64,000 bases of DNA from Monoplex corrugatus. Its lineage: Eukaryota > Mollusca > Gastropoda > Littorinimorpha > Ranellidae. A program made the position numbers and the translations under genes. Below the pieces are notes generated by a model. That model was given only the letters and a program-made list of their open reading frames with translations. It ran no database searches and was not told the DNA's origin. This document shows positions 10,229 to 21,264 of the stretch, in pieces. The number at the start of each line of letters is the position of its first letter. Position 1 is the stretch's first letter. The DNA is taken from positions 48,014,052 to 48,078,051 of the forward strand of contig JAPXFY010000022.1 of the NCBI GenBank assembly GCA_030674185.1, read 5' to 3'.

Positions 10229-11090
10229 CTTGTGTTTTTGTGAGAGCTGGTTCGAGTTTTGTCTCCTGGGTAAAATTTTTACCCCCAAGATAGTTTTCAG
10301 TTTGTGTCGTTGTCTTAGAGTTAAGTTCCCGTAGGATATTCAACTCGTGAATTTATTTTTCGCGATGTAGCTTCTAGATGTTTGGTTTGTATAATCAGTT
10401 TTGGCTTTTATAATTTGGACTTTTTAAAATAAAAATGGTTCCAAACCGTGATTGTTTCTACTATATTTAAGCAAATTCCATGTTATGTCGCTTTTTGAGC
10501 TGCGATAGCTGTGCGCTTCAGATACGTTTATGCGGTAGATGATACTTCAATGAAAAGGCTCACAACTGTCAAAAATGTATGCAAAGGCTATGACACAGTG
10601 ACTTCGTTGTAAATGGTTATCAACGCACACAAGGAATTGATCACTTCACTACTGATGAGGTTCATTTGAAGTCGCTATATATACGGTTACGTGCATGATG
10701 ACAGTGTTCCGGTCTGGAAATTGCCCGGCTATCCTTGCGCGTGTCACCAAGTTCGCAGTATTCACCACTTCAGCTCAAGTTGACAGGCATTTATCAACAG
10801 ATCTCGCTCTATCCAAACCGTAACATCAAGGTACTCAAAGTTCACCGATGATTCATAACTATTGTGATGTAAATCCGTGCCCGCATCTCGTGCACGGCTC
10901 TTCAATGACGTCGTGTTATGCGGCTCATTTTTCCTGCCCTCTCATTGGTTCTTTAGCACTGGATTTGCTGACTGAGCATTTGCGCATGCGCATTTTGTGT
11001 TTTTTCTTTTAGTTCCTGGACTGATCATTGCAATTCGCCAATGAGCGCTGTTGTTAGTCCTGCCGGTGTGAGTTAATTAAGTTACGCAGT
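10229..11090 (-). promoter_or_regulatory. Upstream region of the MMP gene, possible promoter
   Basis: This is the sequence 5' of the MMP start codon on the minus strand. It is largely free of recognisable repeats, unlike its surroundings. A TATA-like TATATATA lies at about 10676-10683 in minus orientation, roughly 450 bases above the ATG. That would imply a long leader or an unseen 5' untranslated exon. No transcription-factor site can be named with confidence. Confidence 0.2.
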
Positions 11091-11893
11091 TGGATTGCTA
11101 CGACTTTGTTTATTAATGATATTGATAGAGCTACGTAGTGCAATTATTGTCTCTTTGTTTACGAGTATTGGAAGAGTTACGGAGTTTGATTGCCGTCACT
11201 TTGTTTATTAACAATTGATAAGATTACGTACTTTAACCCTTTGACTCTTGCACCCTATCCACCAACTGCAAAAAACTGACCCTTTGACTTCCTCACCCGA
11301 TCTACCAGATTCCTGCAGGAAACTGGTGGATAGGGTGAGAGAGTCAAAGGGTTAAGTTTTTGCTTTGCTAGCATAGTTGACAATGCAGGATGCTGATGGA
11401 CAGGGTGCCGGAGTCAAAGGGTTAATTACTGCGAAAGTTACGTATTTTGATTTTTGTGGCTTTGTTTATTAGCATTGATGATGCCATTGGCTTTGTTTAT
11501 TAGTATTGATAATGTTACTTAGTTTAATTATCGTTACTTTTATGCTAAGTGTTGATAAAGTTACGAAGTTTCATTATTGTTGCTTTAATGATAAGTGTCG
11601 ATAAATTTACGTAGTTTCATTATTGTTGCTTTAATGATAATGTCGATAATTTACGTAGTTTCATTATTGTTGCTTTAATGATAAGTGTCGATAAATTTAC
11701 GTAGTTTCATTATTGTTGCTTTAATGATAAGTGTCGATAAATTTACGTAGTTTCATTATTGTTGCTTTAATGATAAGTGTCGATAAATTTACGTAGTTTC
11801 ATTATTGTTGCTTTAATGATAAGTGTCGATAAATTTACGTAGTTTCATTATTGTTGCTTTAATGATAAGTGTTGAAAACGTTACGTAGCTTAA
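11080..11893. repeat. 46-bp minisatellite with degenerate left part
   Basis: From about 11536 there are seven regular 46-bp units (TAAGTGTCGATAAATTTACG, then TAGTTTCATTATTGTTGCTT and TAATGA). To the left the same theme (GTTACG...TTTGTTTATTA) is strongly diverged back to about 11080. The array is interrupted by the PB-MITE at 11233-11425. Confidence 0.9.
11233..11425. mobile_element. PB-MITE inserted in a 46-bp minisatellite
   Basis: TTAACCCTTTGACTCTTGCA to GCCGGAGTCAAAGGGTTAA, with the inner palindrome CAGATTCCTGCAGGAAACTGG. Both flanks are degenerate units of the array at 11080-11893 (GATTACGTACTT before; GTTACGTATTTTGATTT after). Confidence 0.88.
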
Positions 11894-11924
11894 TGGTTGT
11901 GGGTTTGTTTGTCCCAGCCTGCAA

Positions 11925-12190
11925 CATTTCGCTGCCCACCTGAATTAATGTTTCCATCATTCTGGTGATGTTGTTGTTTCAAAGTTCCCTTCTCCTCTTC
12001 CCCCCTCCCCCAACACCCCCCCCCCCCACTCCTGCATTCCTTCTCCGTTTCAAGACCTTCCCAGAGACCAGATAGTTTTGCGCAGGCTCAAGGAATCTGT
12101 CAGATAATTGCTATCAAATTTGTGGGAAGGGCCATGCACATATGGAATTGTCCGAGCGCGACGAACCCCTCCAGAACAAACTTCAAACCC
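11925..12190 (+). mobile_element. SINE-1, lacking its head
   Basis: The core is TTCCATCATTCTGGTGATGT; a C-rich expansion, CCGTTTCAAGACCTTCCCAG and GGAATCTGTCAGATAATTGC follow, ending CCAGAACAAACTTC. Confidence 0.65.
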
Positions 12191-12571
12191 TAAACTCTAA
12201 ACTTACCAGTACTGATAAAGTTAGCATGATTTCTTCTTTTAGTTTGCGTGCGTAGCTGAACAGCTTATCCCAAGGACTTCCTCGCCACTATCTGCTGTTC
12301 CCATATACAGTGAGTGCAGTCTTCATCTAACAACAACAACAACAACAATAGTATAATAATAATAATAATGATGATGATGATGATGATATTTATTATGCGC
12401 TAAACCTTGATTCAAGAACCAAATCAAGGCAAACACTCTCATTATTCAGCAAAGCAGTCACCTAACAATGACAAGTCCTCCCAGGCGCAAAGCACACACA
12501 AAGTGTGGTGTGTGTGTTTGGAAAACAGGAGGGGAGTAAGGTGTGTAACCCGTGACCCAAGCCGTCATCCT

Positions 12572-12573
<2 letters not shown>

Positions 12574-12652
<79 letters not shown>

Positions 12653-12702
12653 TCTCTCTCTCGCTCTCTCTCGTACACACACATACACACACATACACAC
12701 AC
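12574..12702. repeat. (CT)n and CATACA microsatellite
   Basis: CT run from 12574 to about 12672, then CACACATACACACA. Confidence 0.95.
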
Positions 12703-13129
12703 CCGCATGGACAGCGCCATCCCCACCCTCACCTCCTTTGCATGCTGAATTGATTATCGAGTGGCACTGGAAGCTTGGGAGGGGATTATCCGGAGAGTGG
12801 CGAGGAATTGTTGCTCCGGGTCCCATCTGCGCTCTCGTGGTGTTTCTTGTAACATATTTGTGCATTACTCCATTTCGGTATATAATAATGATACGGTAAT
12901 GGCTTAATTTAGCGCTCTCGTGGATTTTGCCCTGGGAACGGTGTCATCGTTCCTTGTCCTAACACTGGCCCAACCCCCAACCCCTCACCCATGTGATATT
13001 TGCGTATAAGGACATAGGTCTTTTCCATAGGGATTTCCCCACGTATTCCTATCCCCTAACCTACAACACTAAGCGTACAAAGTACAAAAACTCAGCCACC
13101 AAATTACTTTATGCATACATATGTAATTA

Positions 13130-13232
13130 TACACATACATACATACATACATACATACATACATACATACATACATACATACATACATACATACATACAT
13201 ACATACATACATACAAACATATATATATATCG
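13130..13232. repeat. (CATA)n tetranucleotide microsatellite
   Basis: About 20 uninterrupted CATA units, then a short AT run. Confidence 0.95.
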
Positions 13233-13668
13233 TATTAATACGATCAGTGTGCCTTCACATATTTCGAAATCACGCCACGTCACGTGTAACCTCAACGAAT
13301 GTAGAACTTGTCCCCTTCATCTGGACACTTAAGTTCTGAAGAAGACGGAAATAAACAAGTCGTGCTTTGTTGTTGTTCCCCTTGATGAGATAAGCAGACG
13401 ATTTCCGGGAGCGGAAGTTCATCAGACACGAAGCGAGATGAAGACAGAACACAGTGGTGTTTGTACTAGGAACAAGCCCTGTATGAGACCACCAAAGAAG
13501 GCAAGTACACTCAAGTGCCCTATGTGTCAATGTTGATTTGATGTTAGGGATCCTTGTCGACCTATCGCGTTCAAGTTCATTACCGCCATTCTTTATTCTC
13601 CATGGTAAACTAGGGGAGTTTACTTCATATCGACCGGAGTGATGTTTCGTGTTTGTGTGTGTAGAGAA

Positions 13669-13722
<54 letters not shown>
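13669..13722. repeat. (GT)n microsatellite
   Basis: Uninterrupted TG run. Confidence 0.95.
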
Positions 13723-13725
<3 letters not shown>

Positions 13726-14259
13726 CAAAACATGGCAGATTTTTTTCTAGTTGTTTGCTGATGTCTTGTTTTTTTTAGTCCAGATTTTAATTTCATAAGT
13801 AAGTTGCTTTTTTTGTTGGTGTTTCTTATCTGCGTGTGTCTGTATGTGAACAGAATGTGTCAGACTTTTTTGGCTGTTTGTTCATGATTTTTTGTTTGTT
13901 TGTTTGTTTTTTCTTTTGTTTTGGGGTTCTGTTTTGTTTTCGCCCTTGGGTTTTTGGCTTTTTGTGTGTGTCCGTTTTGTTTTTAGATTTATTTTAAAGA
14001 ATAATCACTATCGCACCAATGTCCATGACCTCTACCACTTCAGTCTTTAGACCAGCGTGGTCCAAAATGTGAACATATATATATCATAATTGTAGACATC
14101 TCGACATCTCGGCTGTTTCCAGATGGATTTTAACTGAATTGGTGATCATTGTGTAGTCTGATACGATGAGTTCTTAATTGTCTAAATTTCGTGAAAACTG
14201 GTTAAAGGTTTCATGTGGTAGAAGTGCAGTGAGGTCTCCCGTGGAGTTCAGTGGGATTT

Positions 14260-14510
14260 CGGAGTTTGATCAGAAGCGATTCTTTGCATGCAGTTGCATA
14301 TGCGCTCTGCCAGAATCTTCCAGTGGTTTTCAGTGCAGACTCCTTGAGCCTGCCCAAAACCTTATGGGCTGGCAAGGACTTGTAAATTATGGAGAGTAGG
14401 CGGGCGAGGGGTAACAGGATTGTGAAATCTTAAGCTTACACCACCAGAATGATTGGACCATCAATCAAAATGGGCAGCGGACAAGCCATGTTTTCTGTTA
14501 CCCGATTTCC
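14260..14510 (-). mobile_element. SINE-1, partial
   Basis: In minus orientation: GACTCCTTGAGCCTGCCCAA, GGCTGGCAAGGACTTG and the core complement ACACCACCAGAATGATTGGA, then GGGCAGCGGACAAGCCATG. Confidence 0.65.
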
Positions 14511-14699
14511 GTATCCTCCAAATCGATTTACCCATGAGTGCGTTCCCACCCTGGGGGTCAGGATTTAGCTAGGCTTAGTGTTAAATGTTATCAGCAGTGA
14601 TCAGTTTGACTGATAAAGAAAAAAAATGTATATGTATAAATACATACGATATTGGTGTGAGCCAACGATGATTTTTCGAATTATCACTGCAGTGTATAA

Positions 14700-14714
14700 A
14701 TATATACATATATA

Positions 14715-14755
<41 letters not shown>

Positions 14756-14865
14756 CACACACACACACCACACACCTCTCTCTCTCTCTCTCTCTCTCTT
14801 TCTTTCTCTCTCTCTCTCTCTCTTATATATATATATATTGTGTGTGTGTGTGTGTGTGTTGTGTA

Positions 14866-14913
<48 letters not shown>

Positions 14914-15095
14914 GTGTGTGTGTGTGTTCTTATATATGTTTGAATTTTTTTTTCATTATCAGTAAAACTGATCACTGCTGATACATACATACTACATGCA
15001 TACATACATACATATATATTATATATACAGATGTATATGAATGTGTGTGTATGTATATATGTGTGTGTGTTTGTGTGTATGTGTATGTACACGTG
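14700..15095. repeat. Compound (CA)n-(CT)n-(TA)n-(GT)n tract
   Basis: CA at 14717-14777, CT at 14778-14822, TA at 14824-14839 and GT at 14840-14928, with TACA/TGTA units beyond. The flank ATCAGCAGTGATCAGTTTGACTG at about 14591 recurs inverted at 14966 (AACTGATCACTGCTGAT), so the whole tract is a large imperfect palindrome. Confidence 0.9.
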
Positions 15096-15291
15096 TGTTT
15101 GTACGCTACATACGTATTTGAAGTTTCATTGATTCTCAAGGTAAAAGTTGCACGAAACATTTTAGTGGATTCATATTTTAACTACCAGAATTATTTGTAT
15201 TAGATGGTTAGTTACCTCCCATTGTGCCATTAACGCTAGGCAGCACAGAGGAAATTCTCCACTTTTGTCTGCTATAGGTGCCTCTGTATAA

Positions 15292-15371
15292 TTAACCCAT
15301 TTGACTCCCGTACCCTATCCACCAACTGCATAGACGTACCCTTTGACTCCTTTTCCCTATGCACAGCTTCC
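15292..15371. mobile_element. PB-MITE left-end fragment
   Basis: TTAACCCATTTGACTCCCGT, CCTATCCACCAACTGC and CCCTTTGACTCCTTTTCCC, then truncated at the start of the 100-bp minisatellite. Confidence 0.6.
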
Positions 15372-16346
15372 CAGTTGTCACGTAATCCTGCTATGTTTGG
15401 ATGATGTACCCAAACTATCTCCATCATCTTTTTCATGATGTAGTGTCTACACTCTCATGTTGCACTGGGCAAGTAGTCTATTGTGATGCTTACCTGCTGT
15501 TTCGGATGATGTACCCAATCTATTCCATCATCTTTTATGTAGTAGTGTCCATACTCTTTCGGCTGCATGGGAAGTAGTCTAGTTGTCACGTTATCTGCTA
15601 TGTTTGGATGATGTACCCAATCTATGTCCATCGTCTTTTCATGATAGTGTCCACACTCTCATGGTTGCACTGGGCAAGTAGTCTAGTTGTGATGTTACTA
15701 TGTTTGGATGATGTACCCAATCTATGTCCATTCGTCTTTTCATGATAGTGTCCACACTCTCATGGTTGCACTGGGCAAGTAGTCTTGTTGTGATGTTACT
15801 ATGTTTGGATGAATGTACCCAATCTATGTCCATCGTCTTTTCATGATAGTGTCCACACTCTCATGGTTGCACTGGGCAAGTAGTCTAGTTGTGATGTTAC
15901 TATGTTTGGATAATGTACCCAATCTATGTCCATCGTCTTTTCATGATAGTGTCCACACTCTCATGGTTGCACTGGGCAAGTAGTCTAATTGTGATGTTAC
16001 TATGTTTGGATGATGTACCCAATCTATGTCCATTTGTCTTTTCATGATAGTGTCCACACTCTCATGGTTGCACTGGGCAAGTAGTCTAGTTGTGATGTTA
16101 CTATGTTTGGATGATGTACCTAATCCATGTCCATCGTCTTTTCATAATGAAAGTGGCCATACTCTCTTACTTGCACTGGGGAAGAAGTCTAGTTGTGATG
16201 TTATCCTGCTGTCTTCGGACGATGTTCCAATCCATCCCCATCGTCTTTTCATGATGATAGTTGTCCATACTCTCTTGGTTTTACTGGGGAAGTAGTCCAG
16301 TTGTTATGCCATCCTGCTATGTTTGGATAATGTACCCAATCCATCA
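15372..16346. repeat. 100-bp minisatellite, about nine to ten units
   Basis: The unit runs GTGATGTTACTATGTTTGGA, TGATGTACCCAATCTATGTC, CATCGTCTTTTCATGATAGT, GTCCACACTCTCATGGTTGC, ACTGGGCAAGTAGTCTAGTT. Central units (15600-16130) are nearly identical and outer ones diverge. The open frames at 15639 and 16026 come from the repeat. Confidence 0.95.
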
Positions 16347-16800
16347 CCTGTATGTGTTCGATAAAGTTTTACGTCCTTTTTCTTACGATTGATAATTGGG
16401 TACATGTATGTAAGTGCATTTTTGGCCCGAGAGAAATGAGATACGTGGAAGCAATTTAAGGTAATGAAGGCCCGTTTCATACAAGTTTTAGTGTCCATAG
16501 TTATGTTTAAAGTTGTTATCAGGTATGTTTTTTTGAATCCCCTTGTTGGAAGTCCATGGTCGCCAACGCCATGCGGCAGGGCACCTGATGATGATGATGA
16601 TGATGATGTGTGATAAATTGGACGGAGTGATCAACGCCATGGGCATGTCCTTAAATTATGTGTGCGAATGCATTAATATGTGTAGTTAATTTTCTTTTCT
16701 TGTTTTTTCCTGTTGCAGTATTGTGTATGTTTTGAAACGGTTATAGCCCTGATATGGCTCTACCGGTCGGCTGGGCTTTAAACAAAAATACCAATTACAG
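16347..16800 (+). repeat. Family C repeat with a nested LINE-T end
   Basis: CTGTATGTGTTCGATAAAGT, TGATAATTGGGTACATGTAT and AGTGTCCATAGTTATG precede the LINE-T end at 16553-16603. The 3' part resumes with GATAAATTGGACGGAGTGAT, CGGTTATAGCCCTGATATGG and CTGGGCTTTAAACAAAA. Confidence 0.65.
16553..16603 (+). mobile_element. Short LINE-T 3' end
   Basis: About 50 bases match the LINE-T terminus: GTCGCCAACGCCATG, then CGGCAGGGCACC and (TGA)n. It interrupts a family C repeat, whose sequence resumes at TGTGATAAATTGGACGGAG. Confidence 0.7.
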
Positions 16801-16884
16801 TAACAATAACCCACTATATCACCATCGTCTTTTCATGATTATCTTGGGAGAGCAGTTGTTGGTTTTATAAATAAGAATGTTCAA

Positions 16885-17057
16885 TTAACCCTTTGACTCC
16901 CGCACCCTATTCACCAACTGCAAAAACTTAACCCTTTGACTCCCTCACAGGAAGCTTGTGGATAGGGTGAAGGTGTCAAAGGGTTAGGTTTTTGTTTTGC
17001 TGGCATAGTTGATAATGCAGGATGCTGATGGACAGCATGCAGGAGTCAAAAGGTTAA
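16885..17057. mobile_element. PB-MITE
   Basis: TTAACCCTTTGACTCCCGCA to GCAGGAGTCAAAAGGTTAA. The inner left arm is shortened by a deletion between CCCTCA and CAGGAAGC. Confidence 0.85.
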
Positions 17058-17320
17058 AGCAATTGGTACTAAAAAGTGGAATGTAAGTATGACTTGACCG
17101 TCTTATTTCCAGTCTGTATTCACTACGACTGCGCCATATTAGGCAGTGGTAATAGGGAAAATGAAGGGGTGTGAAGAACGTGTTCTTGGTTATGGGGTCA
17201 CGCTGACCTGAATTCGTTTTTAGCATCTGTGTCGGTCACCCGGTCTGTCCCGTTCGGTCAGTCAGTGAGGCGGGGGAAAGGATGAGGGTGAGGAGAGGCG
17301 TTGGGGGGGGGGGGGGGCTC

Positions 17321-17356
17321 AAACGTGTGTGTGTGTGTGTGTGTGTGCATCTGTGT

Positions 17357-17420
<64 letters not shown>
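17321..17420. repeat. (GT)n microsatellite
   Basis: Two TG runs around a short interruption; a G11 tract precedes it at 17305. Confidence 0.95.
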
Positions 17421-17421
<1 letters not shown>

Positions 17422-17559
17422 CTCAGATACCATTGAGTTTTGAGGAGAACCCGATTGACCTATTGACATATTAACACACAACCACACACACACACAAAAG
17501 GAAACGAGAAGTGTGGTATTTGAATCTAAAGTCTGTTCCTACGTCAGCTACCCCTCCAT

Positions 17560-18390
17560 CACGTGGGCCGGTTGGTTCTCTTGATAGAGCCGTGGACTCA
17601 AGATCTGATGTCTTGTGTTCAATCCCAGCCCATCATCATCATCATCATCATCATCAGGTGCCTTGCCGCGTGGCGTTGGCGGTTATGGACATCCATCTGT
17701 CTCTATCACTTGTTGCCTCAAGCATCTCCTCCACCCTTTTTGTCCCCAGCCACTCTGCAAGTCCGTCTAGTATCTTCTCCCTGGGTCTACCTGGTGCTCT
17801 CTTTCCCTCCAGCTTTCCCGTTGTAACCAGGTGCTCCAATTCCCCTTTCCTCATAAAATGGCCTATGAATGTTGCCTGTTTTTTTTTTTCCTAATCTTCC
17901 TTATGAATGATCTACTTGTGTCTGCCTCCATCAAGACTGTCTCGTTTGTTTTCTTCGCTGTCCATGGAACTCTTCTTAGAAACCACATCTCGGCTGCCTC
18001 AATCTTGTTCTGACTTTGCTTGTTGACTGTCCACGCCTCACATCCGTACAAAAGTATTGGTTCTATATAACATTCAAGAACTCTCTTCCCGATGTTAATT
18101 GATAGGAATTTGTTGGTAAGAATGCTTGTCATCTTCTTGAATGTTGTTTTGGCAACATTAAAATATGGGCCTGGTCAGTGCCCATCGAAATGTTTCCATC
18201 ATTCTGGTGGTGTCATCTCAGTGGTTTATAGCTCTTTTCTCCCTCTGCCCTCTCCCCATTTCAAGACCTTACCGGCTCATACGGTTTTAAACCGATTCCG
18301 GTATTTCTGTCTAGTGATTTGCTGGTATATTTGGGTGAAGCATATATGCAGTTATCTGAGTGTGATGACTCCATCTTGAAGAAACTCCCA
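17560..18390 (+). mobile_element. SINE-1 split by a LINE-T insertion
   Basis: The head at 17562-17632 includes GGCCGGTTGGTTCTCTTGAT, AGCCGTGGACTCAAGATCTG and GTTCAATCCCAGCC. The core resumes at 18190 (TTCCATCATTCTGGTGGTGT) and the tail runs to about 18390 (TTCAAGACCTTACCGGCTCA, TGAAGAAACTCC). The LINE-T at 17632-18165 lies between. Confidence 0.8.
17632..18165 (-). mobile_element. LINE-T fragment nested in SINE-1
   Basis: In minus orientation, two frames read the reverse-transcriptase C-terminal region: VLECYIEPILLYGCEAWTVN, then KIEAAEMWFLRR, and after a frameshift RKGELEHLVTTGKLEGKRAP and GRPREKILDGLAEWL. It ends with QGT and a (TGA)n microsatellite tail, seen as (CAT)n on the + strand at 17632-17655. 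It is a 5'-truncated, frameshifted non-LTR element. Its flanks are the head (about 17565-17630) and core (from about 18185) of one SINE-1. Confidence 0.85.
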
Positions 18391-18419
18391 AACCAGAATC
18401 TTTTCTACATATTACTATA

Positions 18420-19750
18420 TTAATTACTTTACTCTCTGCATAAAAGCTCAGTGTGATCTGTTTTGCAGATGATACAATAATACATGTAAATCACCCTGAT
18501 ATAACCCGAAATAGTGCTTATGGAGCTGATTGAATGGACAGAACTAAATCACACATCACTTCACCACAAAAATTAAAACGTATATTTATGACAACAAGAC
18601 AAAAAAGACAAAAAAACTTATCTTTCAGAACATCCAATTTATATCATAAATCAAGTCGCAGAAGAAGTTAATTTTCACAAAATCTCAGATGTAACAACCG
18701 ATAATAATCTTTCCTGATCAATTCAAACAAACGAGTCATGAAAAACTATTTCAGTGAAACTATTGCATTTATTTCACTTATCTAAAATATATATCAGGAT
18801 CAAGACAAGTATTTTTCTACGCACATATCCAGTTATTTACTGTGTATTTACCCTTTGGGATTCAGCTAGTGATAATAATCTCAAACACATCATTAGTTTC
18901 CGTAAGCGAGCTTTAGAACACATCTTAAAAACCACTGGTATAGTATGTCCCATGTTGTATAGAACTTCTCAAATCTAACACAGTTTGCGCTACCCATTCA
19001 GCTAGCATAGAAGCAGATACAAAGTACAAAAACAGTAAGCTCAGAACACTCCTGCTTACTGTTTTTGTACTTTGTATCTGCTTCTATGATAGCTGAATGG
19101 GTAGCGCAAACTGTGTTAGATTTGAGAAGTTCTATACAACATAGGAACATAATTCTCAAGAGTTATGTCCTTTGATTATATTATAAAAATTCTCCCTGCT
19201 TCCCTCTTATTTCTTTGGTATTACTGGTATAGTAGACTCAGACTGTCTGGAATTAATATTTTACCATTAAAACTGACAGGCAAGTAAAAAAGGAATATTT
19301 GTATACAAAATAATTAATGGCTGCTTCAGGTAACGTAATCAATACCATCTCTATGAATCTCGTACAACAGGAGAAAAATAAATGTCCTCATCCCAAGAAC
19401 TAACTTCTTTAAATACGGCCTTTTGTACTCAGGAACTACCCTCTGGAACACACTACCAAAAAACATGCAGAAATAATTCAGTTCCACAATATCTAAAAAG
19501 AGGTGTTTAACACATTAACTGATCAGGTCTTTTACTACCTAACAATCAAGTCAGTCACTCGCAAGTTTTTTTTTTAATTTTTTTTTTATAGTGCCTGGGT
19601 TCTAAGTTGGTATAACAACTTAGAATTCATTTCTTTTGAGCTGGCATTCACTGTTTGCCTTTTTAAATGTTGACATTGATTCGTGTGTAATTTTTGTGTA
19701 GTGTAGACCCTCTTTGGGCGAGGGCTGGATGCCAAAAATCATCTACATTG
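18420..19750 (+). pseudogene. Degenerate non-LTR retrotransposon reverse transcriptase
   Basis: At about 18463-18500 the + strand reads FADDTIIHVNHPD, the catalytic FADD box of LINE reverse transcriptases. Later come VYLPFGIQL-type and FTLWDSASDNNLKHI, then FRKRALEHIL (18840-18930), matching the usual Y-x-LP-x-WG ... L-x-x-IQ-x-LQKRALR-x-I pattern. FKYGLLYSGTTLWNTLPKNM (about 19410-19465) matches the terminal R-G-x-x-LWN-x-LP signature. A GGGCGAGGGCTGGATGCC segment and an oligo-T/ATTGTATACTGC end follow. Stops and frameshifts interrupt it. An 89-bp inverted repeat sits inside it (18952-19142). The reverse transcriptase is not functional. Confidence 0.75.
18952..19142. repeat. Near-perfect 89-bp inverted repeat with a 13-base loop
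   Basis: The left arm is 18952-19040, the loop 19041-19053 and the right arm 19054-19142. The arms match at 88 of 89 positions by eye; the only difference is at the G/T in GCTAGCATAG versus GCTATCATAG. The outer part of the left arm is LINE reverse-transcriptase sequence, so the right arm is a duplicated inverted copy of it. Confidence 0.9.
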
Positions 19751-19816
19751 TATACTGCTTTTTTTTTTCACGCCTTTGTAAATAAGATTCGTTCTTGTAT
19801 TTAATTTCGTTCTTGT

Positions 19817-20105
<289 letters not shown>

Positions 20106-20494
20106 TGGTTACAGGCGCAATTTTTTTTGCACCATGCAGCGTAAAATCTTCATTTAAAAGTAAATATGAACAAAAGACAAAAGTAATAAGCTTATTGTCG
20201 TATTAGGAAAGGACATTTAATTAACAGCCAGACAGATGGACTTTTCAAGGATGTGGTTACTGTGTATACGGATTTAAGTGTTTATTTCACAACACGGCTG
20301 AGTTTTGTTCCTGCATGTCGGGATCGTGTTAACAGAGCCAAAAACGCTCATGCATGCATGAAGCAAAAGTTGTGTGGAGTGATTCATGATATCCGTGGGA
20401 AATGTTAGAGAATTGCAGTTTCATTTCCTGAAACGGCAGTGACACCTTTTAGTAAAATTATGACTTTGAATTGGTTAACACAATAAACAGTATG

Positions 20495-21025
20495 ACATAC
20501 TGAAGCCGTAAATGTCTTAGCCAGATACTCCTTGAGCCTGCACAAAAAGTTATGCTCTGGCACGGTCTTGAGAAAAAAGAGGACATAAGAAGTACTAATA
20601 AATAATCCAAAACATGTGTGGCTGCCCACGTTCAAGCAAACAGGAACCAGAAAAAAACACGAGACAAGGATCAGAATGCGTATTTAATACAACCAGACAA
20701 GACAGGCACAAATTTTCGTCCATCTGGCCTTTTGTCAAGCGTAGACGTAAAATCACAAACGAACAAACACACTGGACGAAGCAGCAGGGAAGTTTCAGAC
20801 TTTTTGTATTTGGTGTTTGTTCGTTTGTGATCTTACGTTTATACTTGCCAAAGGCCAGTTGGCCGAAAATTTGTGCCTGTCTTGTCTGGTTGTATTAAAT
20901 ACGCGTTCTGAGTCCTTTTTTTTTTTCGTGGTTTTTTTTTTCTGGTTGATATGAAACAATGACACAAGCAGAATGACTGGAGCATTCAGATGGGCAGTAA
21001 ACAGGCCATTTTTTATGTTGTGCGT
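20495..21025 (-). mobile_element. SINE-1 split by an FB-B foldback element
   Basis: The minus-oriented tail at 20495-20575 (GATACTCCTTGAGCCTGCAC, GGCACGGTCTTGAG) is separated by FB-B (about 20600-20947) from the core at 20958-21015 (GCAGAATGACTGGAGCATTC, ATGGGCAGTAAACAGGCC). Confidence 0.7.
20600..20947. mobile_element. FB-B foldback element
   Basis: The left arm GTTCAAGCAAACAGGAACCA, CAGACAAGACAGGCACAAAT and CACAAACGAACAAACACACT is mirrored by TGTTCGTTTGTGATCTTACG, CAAAGGCCAGTTGGCCGAAA, TTGTGCCTGTCTTGTCTGGT and TTTTTTCTGGTT. The arms are about 130 bases with a CAGCAGGGAAGTTTCAGAC loop. It has no coding capacity. Confidence 0.85.
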
Positions 21026-21264
21026 TAACAGCCTTTCAGAAACTCTATCTTGACTCATAATCTCACTCAGGAAATCCTTGATTCTGATAAATTGCATTCC
21101 TATAGTTGTATAACTGTGAAGTTCCATTCCGGATGGAGACCGCGTGACACGGCTGTACTCCACGCCTATGTTTATGATATGTCCTGGCTGTCTGCCAGGC
21201 CCGAGAGATACAGACACTTGCGGTGCTGGCCAGAAGATTTCAGCTACACCATCAATTACGCATC

